Shown: in pieces, positions 53,671-61,415 of the stretch
Position numbering within the stretch: the first letter of the stretch is position 1
How the letters are laid out: each line of letters opens with the position of its first letter
Origin: JALSNL01 sp036479585
Lineage (GTDB): Bacteria; Bacteroidota; Ignavibacteria; Ignavibacteriales; Melioribacteraceae
Assembly: GCA_965224785.1 (NCBI GenBank)
Contig: OZ245062.1
Location: 310,001 to 374,000 of the forward strand
Reading direction: 5' to 3'
DNA: 64,000 bases
Position numbers and translations under genes: made by a program
Notes under the pieces: model-generated
Seen by the model: only the letters and a program-made list of their open reading frames with translations
What the model was told of the DNA's origin: nothing
The model's database searches: none

Positions 53671-55275
53671 ATGAGTAATTTAAAAGAAATTGAAAAAAGA
53701 AAAACCTTTGCAATTATTAGTCACCCCGATGCTGGCAAGACAACACTAACTGAAAAATTATTATTGTATAGTGGTGCAATTCAAATTGCTGGTTCGGTAA
53801 AATCTAATAAAATAAAAAAAACAGCAGCATCTGATTTTCTTGAGATAGAAAAACAAAGAGGGATTTCTGTTTCCTCATCAGTATTAACATTTGGCTATAA
53901 CGATTACAAAATAAATTTTCTAGATACTCCTGGTCATAAAGATTTTGCGGAAGATACTTATAGAACTTTAACTGCTGTTGATAGTGTGATTTTAGTTATT
54001 GATTGTGTAAAGGGTGTTGAAGAACAAACAGAAAAACTTATGCAAGTTTGTAGAATGCGAAAAACACCAGTAATTATTTACATTAACAAATTGGATAGGG
54101 AAGGCCGAACACCTATAGAGTTGTTGGATGAGATAGAAGAGAAACTAAACATTAGAGTAAGACCTTTAACATATCCGTTCGGAATTGGAATGAGTTTTAG
54201 AGGAGTTTACAATATTTATAAAAGTACCTTTGCATTTTTTGAAGTAAATAAAACTCGTATTGAAGAAGACATAAAACATTTTGATGGATTAGATGATGAA
54301 GAATTTCATAAAACTTTTGGAGAGGATGCGGCAGAATTTAGAGATGAAGTTGAACTAATAAATGGAATTTATGAAGAGTTTAATGAAGAAAGTTATCTAT
54401 CAGGAGAAATGGCACCAGTATTTTTTGGAAGTGCATTAAATAATTTTGGAATTAAAGAATTGCTCGATACCTTTGTTACTATTGCTCCATCGCCAGTAGC
54501 ACGCGAAACAACTAAAGGAATGGTTGAACCAACCGCTCCTAAATTTAGTGGATTTGTTTTTAAAATACATGCTAATCTAGATCCTAAACACAGAGATAGA
54601 ATGGCATTTATTAGAGTATGTTCAGGAGAGTTTGAGAGAAATAAATTTTATCATCATGTAAGATTAGATAGACAAATGAAATTTCCAAACCCAGCTTCGT
54701 TCTTAGCACAAAGTAAATCTTTAGTGGAAAATGCTTTCCCTGGAGATGTAATTGGCTTGTATGATTCTGGTTTATTCAAAATTGGAGATAGCTTAACGGA
54801 AGGGGAATCATTTATGTTTAAGGGTATTCCAAGATTCTCTCCTGAGATATTTAGAGTTGTGATGAATAAAGATCCGTTCAAATCGAAACAACTTGAAAAA
54901 GGATTAATGCAGTTAACCGATGAAGGTTTGGCTCAACTATTTATTCATCTAGACGGAAACCGAAAAGTAATTGGAGTTGTTGGCGAATTACAATTTGATG
55001 TAATTAAATATAGACTTGATAAGGAGTTTGGTGCAACTGCTGATTTTGTACATCAGAATGCCTACAAAGCTTTTTGGATTCAAACGGAAAATGAAGAAGC
55101 TCTAAAAGAATTTAAGCGACTGCGTTCTAACTCATTGTATTATGATAAAACAGATAATTTAGTTTTTATTGCGGATACAATTTATTCGTTTCAACAAATT
55201 GAGAAAAAACATCCCGACTTAAAATTCCTTTCAAGTGTTGAGCATAACGATGAAACTGTGGGGATGGAAAGTTAA
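53671..55275 (+). CDS. prfC: Peptide chain release factor 3
   Basis: A 534-residue translational GTPase that recycles RF1/RF2. P-loop SHPDAGKTTL (17-26), switch regions KQRGISVSSSV and FLDTPGHKDFAEDTYRTL, and IYINKLDREGR (NKxD) are all present. RGISVSSSV separates it from EF-G. The C-terminal domains are complete. It is an ordinary single gene. Confidence 0.96.
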   Translation: MSNLKEIEKRKTFAIISHPDAGKTTLTEKLLLYSGAIQIAGSVKSNKIKKTAASDFLEIEKQRGISVSSSVLTFGYNDYKINFLDTPGHKDFAEDTYRTLTAVDSVILVIDCVKGVEEQTEKLMQVCRMRKTPVIIYINKLDREGRTPIELLDEIEEKLNIRVRPLTYPFGIGMSFRGVYNIYKSTFAFFEVNKTRIEEDIKHFDGLDDEEFHKTFGEDAAEFRDEVELINGIYEEFNEESYLSGEMAPVFFGSALNNFGIKELLDTFVTIAPSPVARETTKGMVEPTAPKFSGFVFKIHANLDPKHRDRMAFIRVCSGEFERNKFYHHVRLDRQMKFPNPASFLAQSKSLVENAFPGDVIGLYDSGLFKIGDSLTEGESFMFKGIPRFSPEIFRVVMNKDPFKSKQLEKGLMQLTDEGLAQLFIHLDGNRKVIGVVGELQFDVIKYRLDKEFGATADFVHQNAYKAFWIQTENEEALKEFKRLRSNSLYYDKTDNLVFIADTIYSFQQIEKKHPDLKFLSSVEHNDETVGMES

Positions 55276-55406
55276 TAAGTTAAGTACTAAAACTCCCTTT
55301 TAACTAAAAGGAAAGATGTGTAATTTTACACTATAAAAGAAATTAAGCATTCACTATTTTTTCTTGAGAATGTAAATGTTGAATTATTAAAACATAGGTA
55401 TTGTTT

Positions 55407-57635
55407 ATGAAAGATTACAAAATTATTTGGACCAAAATTGATGAAGCTCCAGCCCTAGCTACGTATTGTTTACTACCAATCGTTAAAGCGTTTACAAAAG
55501 GAACTGGTATTGATGTTGAGATAAAAGATATTTCTCTTGCAGGTAGAATTCTTGCTAACTTTCCAGAGAATTTAACTGATGAACAAAAAATTCCAGATTA
55601 CTTAACTGAGTTAGGAGAATTAGCAAAATCGCCAGAAGGAAATATTATTAAACTTCCAAATATTAGTGCTTCTATTCCTCAACTTCAAGCTGCAATTAAA
55701 GAGTTACAAGAAAAAGGATATGACATTCCCAACTATCCTGAAGAACCAAAAAATGATGAAGAGAAAGAACTTAAAAAAAGATTTGCAAAAACTCTTGGTT
55801 CAGCAGTTAACCCAGTACTGCGAGAGGGAAACTCCGATAGACGTCCGGCAGCTGCGGTTAAAAAGTTTGCTCAAAAATTTCCTCATAAAATGATGAAGCC
55901 TTGGCCAGCATCCAGTTCTAAATCTCGTGTTGCGCACATGGAAGAAAAAGATTTTTTCGGAAGTGAAAGATCAGCAACTATGGAAAACGCAACTGATGTA
56001 AAAATTGAGTTTGAAAATACAAACGGAGATGTTTCAGTTCTAAAAGAAAAAGTATCTTTGCTTGAAGGAGAAGTTATTGATACTTCAGTAATGAATGTTA
56101 CAGCTCTTAGAAAATTTTACACTGAACAAATTGAAGAAGCAAAAAAAGATGGAGTTCTTCTGTCGTTACATCTTAAAGCTACAATGATGAAAATTTCGGA
56201 CCCGATTATGTTTGGTCACGCTGTTTCAGTTTACTTCAAAGATGCTTTGGATAAACACTCCGAGACACTTAATGAAATTGGAGCAAATGTAAATAATGGT
56301 TTAGCAAATGTTATAAGTAAGTTAGATAAACTTCCAGCAGATAAAAAAGCAGAGATTGAAGCTGATATTGCTAAGGTTTATGAAACTCAACCGGAACTTG
56401 CAATGGTTGATTCACGCAAAGGTAAAACAAATTTGCACGTTCCTAATGATGTTATCATTGATGCATCAATGCCAAACGTAGTTCGTGATGGTGGAAGAAT
56501 GTGGAACAAAAATGATGAACTACAAGATACTATTGCTATGATTCCAGACCGCTGTTATGCAACTATTTATAAAGAGATTATTGAAGATGCAAAAGCAAAC
56601 GGACAGTTTGATCCATCCACAATGGGAAACGTAGCTAACGTTGGTTTGATGGCACAAAAGGCTGAAGAGTATGGTTCGCATGATAAAACTTATGAAGCTC
56701 CGACAAATGGAAAAATTAAAGTTGTTAATACTTCTGGCGAAGCAGTACTTGAGCAAACAGTAGAACCTGGAGATATATTTAGAATGTGCCAAGCAAAAGA
56801 TTTGCCAATTAAGGATTGGGTGAAACTTGCAGTTAGTAGAGCTAAAGCTTCCGGTTCACCTGCAATATTTTGGTTAGATGAAAACCGTGGACACGATACT
56901 GAAATAATTAAAAAAGTAAATAAATATTTACCAAACCATAATACTGAAGGGCTTGATATCAGAATTATGAAACCGGTTGATGCAATGAAGTTTACTTTGG
57001 AAAGAGTGAGAAAAGGATTGGATACAATTTCCGTTACTGGAAATGTTCTGCGTGATTATCTAACAGATTTATTTCCAATTCTTGAATTAGGAACAAGTGC
57101 AAGAATGTTATCAATAGTTCCATTGCTAAATGGTGGTGGTCTGTTTGAAACTGGTGCTGGCGGTTCTGCCCCAAAACATGTTCAGCAATTAGTTAAAGAA
57201 AATCATTTAAGATGGGATTCTCTTGGAGAGTATTGTGCAATGGTTCCATCATTAGAAATGATTGCTGAAAAATCTGGAAATGCGAAAGCTAAAATTCTTG
57301 CAGAAGCTTTGGATGTTGCTGTTGGAACATACTTGGAAAATGGAAAAGCTCCATCTAGAAAAGTTAATGAAATTGATAATAGAGGAAGTTCATTTTATCT
57401 TGCAATGTATTGGGCTAAGGCTCTTGCAGAACAAAATGAAGATACTGATATTCAAACTCGTTTTGCAAAAGTAGCAAAGGAGTTAGAAGATAATGAATCA
57501 AAAATTGTTGAAGAACTTATTACTGTTCAGGGAACTCCAGTTGATCTTGGAGGGTATTATTTACCAAATGAAGAAGTTACAACTAAAGTAATGCGACCAA
57601 GTGAAACATTAAACGCAATTATTGATTCTATGTGA
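55407..57635 (+). CDS. icd: NADP-dependent isocitrate dehydrogenase, monomeric type
   Basis: Oxidative decarboxylation of isocitrate to 2-oxoglutarate. 742 residues, the length of the monomeric class. MKDYKIIWTKIDEAPALATY, SSSKSRVAHMEEKDFFGSE, DSRKGKTNLHVPNDVIIDASMP and WLDENRGHD are family motifs. Start ATG 55407 (AGG upstream); a TTG 6 bases earlier is in frame. It stands alone, and the 390 bases downstream contain two palindromic elements. Confidence 0.95.
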   Translation: MKDYKIIWTKIDEAPALATYCLLPIVKAFTKGTGIDVEIKDISLAGRILANFPENLTDEQKIPDYLTELGELAKSPEGNIIKLPNISASIPQLQAAIKELQEKGYDIPNYPEEPKNDEEKELKKRFAKTLGSAVNPVLREGNSDRRPAAAVKKFAQKFPHKMMKPWPASSSKSRVAHMEEKDFFGSERSATMENATDVKIEFENTNGDVSVLKEKVSLLEGEVIDTSVMNVTALRKFYTEQIEEAKKDGVLLSLHLKATMMKISDPIMFGHAVSVYFKDALDKHSETLNEIGANVNNGLANVISKLDKLPADKKAEIEADIAKVYETQPELAMVDSRKGKTNLHVPNDVIIDASMPNVVRDGGRMWNKNDELQDTIAMIPDRCYATIYKEIIEDAKANGQFDPSTMGNVANVGLMAQKAEEYGSHDKTYEAPTNGKIKVVNTSGEAVLEQTVEPGDIFRMCQAKDLPIKDWVKLAVSRAKASGSPAIFWLDENRGHDTEIIKKVNKYLPNHNTEGLDIRIMKPVDAMKFTLERVRKGLDTISVTGNVLRDYLTDLFPILELGTSARMLSIVPLLNGGGLFETGAGGSAPKHVQQLVKENHLRWDSLGEYCAMVPSLEMIAEKSGNAKAKILAEALDVAVGTYLENGKAPSRKVNEIDNRGSSFYLAMYWAKALAEQNEDTDIQTRFAKVAKELEDNESKIVEELITVQGTPVDLGGYYLPNEEVTTKVMRPSETLNAIIDSM

Positions 57636-57672
57636 TATACTTAAATCAAATTGGTTTTTGGATTTTAGAGTT

Positions 57673-57767
57673 TGTCATTTCGAACACGGTTTTTGTGAGA
57701 AATCTCATCACACTTATAGTTTGGAGATTTCTCAATCGCTTAAAAACAAGCTCATTTCGAAATGACA
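57673..57767. repeat. TGTCATTTCGA palindromic element
   Basis: 95 bases with arms TGTCATTTCGAA / TTTCGAAATGACA and inner GAGAAATCTC / GAGATTTCTC. It has the same layout and ends as the TGTCATTCC family but a different core (TTTCGA for TCCGG). Its left and right flanks match those of the next copy at 57845. Confidence 0.8.
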
Positions 57768-57844
57768 AATTTTAGTTTCTGATTTTTCGAAGACTAATTT
57801 GGATTTAGTATATATAAATCACAATTTGGTTTCTAGATTTACGT

Positions 57845-57938
57845 TGTCATACCGGTTTGCGTTTTTTGCAATACCGGTATCTGTTCTAAGTATGAGATTC
57901 CGGTATTTTATCAAAAAACGATAAAAACCGGAATGACA
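57845..57938. repeat. TGTCATACC palindromic element
   Basis: 94 bases with arms TGTCATACCGGTTT / AAACCGGAATGACA and inner ACCGGTATCT / GAGATTCCGGT. It stands about 78 bases after the previous element, with matching flanks on both sides (left TTTGGTTTCTAGATTT; right AAATTTTAGTTT). Confidence 0.85.
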
Positions 57939-58025
57939 AATTTTAGTTTTTCATTTTGAGGAAACACTTGAGTTTGTGTTGGTAAAGAATACTTCCAAGT
58001 TAAAGCAAGCAAATAAATTTCCAAT

Positions 58026-59780
58026 CTATTTTATCTCTCTGCCACCTAATTCAGTAACAATTGCTTTTACAACTGGATGGTTATTGAATGATTCATCTTG
58101 TTCTAAAGACTCACTTGTTTGGTTAGCAAGTTTAATATTTCCCTCAAGAAAATTCCCTTCAATAAATTCAATGGATAGTTTGGCTTTGTAAGTATCATTT
58201 AATTTATTGTTCAAATAACTTTTTGCATTGTTAAAAACATTAACGTCTTCTTTATGAGCTACTTTAACTATTAATTTATTATTTTGAATCTTAGTTGGAT
58301 GGGAAGTAGTAATTGATTCCAAAAGAAATTTTTCTTTCACAACATCTTTTGTGAAAAAACTCCAGTTTTGTTTTATAGTTTCTATTGAAATATCTTTAGA
58401 TTTTACTTCTACTTTAGGTTGTTCCTTTACCTTAGTTTCTTCTGGTGGAATATTATTTTCTTTCTTAACATTTATGTCGGCTGGTTCAACTAGGCTTGAG
58501 TTTTGGGATTCTGAAACTGACTTATCAGAAATTATTTTTTTTAAAGGTGTTTTTTTTTTAGGGTAATCTATTTTAAACGATTCGGTAGGCGATGTATCTT
58601 CAGTCTTCGATTCAATTTTTACTTCACTTTTTTTTTTAGTCTCAGTAGCTACCGGAGCTCCTAAGTTTTTTATTAAATCTGTAATTGTTGATGACTGGGC
58701 AAGTCCAATTAAATGACTTAGGGAAATTTCAATTTTTAATTTTTGATTCTGTGCAAATCTTAATTCATTCTGCACCTTGGTTAGGAATGCCAATATTCTT
58801 AATAAGTCAGCTTCTGAAAACTTATCGTACAGAGAAATGTATCTTTTCTTATATGATTCGGAAGCCTCAATTAAATCGGCTGTTTCAGTTACCACCACAG
58901 TCATAATATTTCTGAAATGTTCAACCAAGCCATTTATAAAATCAGTAAAATTCCAACCATTGCTATATAGTTTCTCTGACACTTCGTACACAGTCTTATA
59001 ATTTTTATCTGTAATTGCATCGGAAATATCAAAGTAAATTTCGTCATCAATAAGATTAAGCATTTGACGTAAAATTTTAACATCTACATCTGTTCCACAG
59101 AAAGAAACTATCTGATCAAAAATACTTTCTGCATCACGTAAGGCACCATCAGCCTTTTTTGCAATAAGTGTTAGCGATTCATCATCAATTTTTATTTTTT
59201 CTTCTTTGGCAATTTTAGCTAGTAGCAATTTTATTTCATCGTGTTCAATTCTTCGAAAATCGAAACGTTGACATCTTGAAATTATAGTAAGAGGAACTTT
59301 GTGAATGTCTGTTGTGGCAAAAATAAATATTGTATGCTCTGGTGGTTCTTCAAGAGTTTTTAGCAATGCATTAAAAGATGTTGTAGAAAGCATATGAACT
59401 TCATCTATAATATATACTTTGTATTTTCCACTAGTGGGAGAATATTTTACAGATTCTATTAATGTTTTTATCTCATCAATCCCACGGTTGCTTGCTCCAT
59501 CAATCTCAATAATATCAAGCGATTGGGATTTTAAGAAACTATTGCAAGTATCACATTTATCACAAGGTTCACCACCATTAGGACTTGTGCAGTTTAATCT
59601 TTTTGCAAGAATTCTAGCAGTTGTAGTTTTACCAACTCCACGTGGACCAGCAAAGATATAGGCATGCCCAACTCTATCGTTTTCAATTGCATTTTTGAGA
59701 GTTGTGGTTATGTGTGCTTGTCCAACAACTTCATCAAAAAGTTGTGGGCGCCATTTTCTTGCTGTTACTATAAATGCCAT
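58026..59780 (-). CDS. dnaX: DNA polymerase III gamma/tau subunit
   Basis: 584-residue clamp-loader ATPase. Walker A GPRGVGKTT (K51), zinc-binding cysteines in CTSPNGGEPCDKCDTC, Walker B YIIDEVHMLS and sensor FIFATTD are present. The long lysine/proline/serine-rich linker (about 375-475) and C-terminal domain indicate a tau-like form. No obvious slippery A-run with stop was confirmed, so I do not claim a gamma product by frameshift. Confidence 0.95.
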   Translation of the reverse strand: MAFIVTARKWRPQLFDEVVGQAHITTTLKNAIENDRVGHAYIFAGPRGVGKTTTARILAKRLNCTSPNGGEPCDKCDTCNSFLKSQSLDIIEIDGASNRGIDEIKTLIESVKYSPTSGKYKVYIIDEVHMLSTTSFNALLKTLEEPPEHTIFIFATTDIHKVPLTIISRCQRFDFRRIEHDEIKLLLAKIAKEEKIKIDDESLTLIAKKADGALRDAESIFDQIVSFCGTDVDVKILRQMLNLIDDEIYFDISDAITDKNYKTVYEVSEKLYSNGWNFTDFINGLVEHFRNIMTVVVTETADLIEASESYKKRYISLYDKFSEADLLRILAFLTKVQNELRFAQNQKLKIEISLSHLIGLAQSSTITDLIKNLGAPVATETKKKSEVKIESKTEDTSPTESFKIDYPKKKTPLKKIISDKSVSESQNSSLVEPADINVKKENNIPPEETKVKEQPKVEVKSKDISIETIKQNWSFFTKDVVKEKFLLESITTSHPTKIQNNKLIVKVAHKEDVNVFNNAKSYLNNKLNDTYKAKLSIEFIEGNFLEGNIKLANQTSESLEQDESFNNHPVVKAIVTELGGREIK

Positions 59781-59867
59781 GAGTTATAATTTATTGTTTT
59801 CTAAACGATGTAAAATCAAAATAAGTTCTATCTATATTATTTGTAATCATTTTTGCTAGCAGTACTG

Positions 59868-60233
59868 CTATTGATTTCGCAATATTTTGTTTATCTTTCT
59901 TCCCCTCGCTAATTCATCCACTAACTTATCTAAATACCTTACCTGTTGCGTTAATGTATTTTCAATTTCTTCTATCCGATAACCACATATTACTCCTGAA
60001 ATGAGGTGGGCATTGTGGTTTAATTTTGCTTTCTTAAAGAATGTTTTAAATGTAACTTTCTCATCAATGAGTTCTTGTATTTTATTTTCATCAAATCCAG
60101 TCAGCCATTCAATCACTTGATGTAATTCTGCTTTCGTTCTACCTTTCTTTTCCACTTTTGTCAAATAGTGGGGAAATACTGAAGAGAATGTCATATTTGC
60201 CATTCGTTCATTGTGGTCATCTGTTATTTTCAC
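59868..60233 (-). CDS. DUF2200-family protein
   Basis: 121 residues starting at GTG 60233, which has AAAGGT at good spacing; another GTG 9 bases earlier is in frame. MANMTFSSVFPHYLTKVEKKGRTKAELHQVIEWLTGFDE is characteristic of the family (seen around residues 11-49). HAHLISGVICGYRIEEIE follows. It is a small cytosolic helical protein of unknown function. Confidence 0.85.
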   Translation of the reverse strand: MKITDDHNERMANMTFSSVFPHYLTKVEKKGRTKAELHQVIEWLTGFDENKIQELIDEKVTFKTFFKKAKLNHNAHLISGVICGYRIEEIENTLTQQVRYLDKLVDELARGRKINKILRNQ

Positions 60234-60375
60234 TATTAGCACCTTTAGAATTAAACTATCAAATTTACTAATCAGAAGTTGCTATTTTATCGATATATAA
60301 TAAGTAAATAGTTCAACATCTGCTACTTAGATAGTGGTCATACACCGTTACCAACTATTGAATATCATTAATTCT

Positions 60376-60879
60376 CTAATATACAGAAGTCAAATTTAAT
60401 TTAACTGAAATTATTCCACCAATTTTTTTTAACCATACTTTATCAGTTTCGTTAAATGCCTCAAAGTCTTTACTATCAAGGTCTAAAACACCAATTGCTT
60501 TGTTGCCATTAAAAATTGGAATAACTATTTCAGAATTAGTTTCAACATCACAAGCAATATGTCCGGGGAATTTATGAACATTTGGAACAACAATAGTTTT
60601 ACCTTCTTCAAATGATTTCCCACAAACTCCAGTTCCAATTTTAATTTTTGTGCAAGCAACCTTACCTTGGAAAGGACCAAGATACAAATAATCATCTTTC
60701 TTAAAGTAAAAACCAACCCAGCTAATTTTATTAAAAGTTTGATTTAAAGCAGCAGTAATATTTGATAAATTTGAAATAACCGGAAGAGAATTGTCAATTA
60801 AACCATCAATTTGTTTCAACAAAAGTTTATATAAATCTTCTAACGAACTAACTTTATTAATCTGCGTAGTACTATTCAA
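60376..60879 (-). CDS. msrC: Free methionine-(R)-sulfoxide reductase
   Basis: A 167-residue GAF-domain enzyme that reduces free methionine R-sulfoxide. WVGFY (54-58), GPFQGKVACTKI, GVCG and HIACD are the family motifs. The three redox cysteines C76, C86 and C110 keep the family's 10 and 24 spacing, so it is likely active rather than a plain GAF sensor. The start is TTG 60879 with AGGA upstream. It fits the other methionine and thiol genes of the window. Confidence 0.9.
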   Translation of the reverse strand: MNSTTQINKVSSLEDLYKLLLKQIDGLIDNSLPVISNLSNITAALNQTFNKISWVGFYFKKDDYLYLGPFQGKVACTKIKIGTGVCGKSFEEGKTIVVPNVHKFPGHIACDVETNSEIVIPIFNGNKAIGVLDLDSKDFEAFNETDKVWLKKIGGIISVKLNLTSVY

Positions 60880-61083
60880 TATTTTAATTCCTGTAATTAA
60901 AATGATCTAGATAAAAAAAATGAGTGAAAAATATTCAACACTCAATAAACAATGTTCAACACTCAACTTTTAATATACAACTATTACTGCTTTTGCATAT
61001 TTGATTTTGCTGTTTCAATGCTTTTGTAAATTATAGCTAGAAATCTCTGAAAAATTATTAACTAGGTTAACCTTTGTCACGCT

Positions 61084-61134
61084 GAGCGGAGTCGAAGTGT
61101 GAAAGCGGATTAATTTACTGGTTCGACTCCGCTC
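61084..61134. repeat. GAGCGGAGTCGAA inverted repeat
   Basis: Perfect 13-base arms GAGCGGAGTCGAA (61084-61096) and TTCGACTCCGCTC (61122-61134), preceded by GTCACGCT. It is clearly richer in G+C than its surroundings. It resembles dispersed intergenic hairpin elements found in many genomes. Confidence 0.7.
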
Positions 61135-61169
61135 ACCATGGCTGTGGTTCTAATTTTTTTAGTATTTGA

Positions 61170-61362
61170 AATTAATGGTTTCCTATCAATAATTTTTAAT
61201 TTATGAACAAAATCTTTTCTTGATTCAGCAATCTGAACTTCCACTTCTAATTAATTGACTTGCAATACGAAGTCCTAATTTTGAATTATCAATTTCATCA
61301 ACAACATTACTTATTCTAATTGGATAGTCAATAAATCTATCTTCCAAATCAAACTTTTTCAT
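61170..61362 (-). pseudogene. Broken four-helix-bundle (23S rRNA IVP/Avd-like) gene
   Basis: From ATG 61362 the minus strand reads MKKFDLEDRFIDYPIRISNV, continues to QLIRSGSSDC and stops at 61225. In a shifted frame just before that stop the family's next block appears as AESRKDFVHKLKII. Compared with the family, the APNYGEA-type segment is missing and the C-terminal half is lost. This is a deletion with frameshift in a four-helix-bundle protein of the group found in rRNA intervening sequences and related to Avd of diversity-generating retroelements. Confidence 0.75.
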
Positions 61363-61415
61363 TTATACATTTACTCATTTTTCAACTTGTTCATTGAGTG
61401 TTGGATGTTGTTTAT

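Larger units (their letters stand above)
60930..61412. repeat. Cassette bounded by inverted CAACACTCAAT repeats
   Basis: The left side has ATTCAACACTCAATAAACAA plus a second TTCAACACTCAA (about 60933-60965). The right side has the inverted match TTCATTGAGTGTTGGATGTT (61390-61409). Between them lie a GAGCGGAGTCGAA hairpin and a broken four-helix-bundle gene. The layout resembles a small mobile or domesticated cassette inserted between msrC and lon. Confidence 0.5.

Noticed and set aside
2193..57938. Spaced palindromic repeats considered as a CRISPR array
   Set aside because: Copies are kilobases apart and internally palindromic; there are no regular spacers and no cas genes.
58026..59780. Programmed frameshift in dnaX giving a gamma product
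   Set aside because: I could not identify a convincing slippery run with a nearby stop; only the full-length frame is supported.
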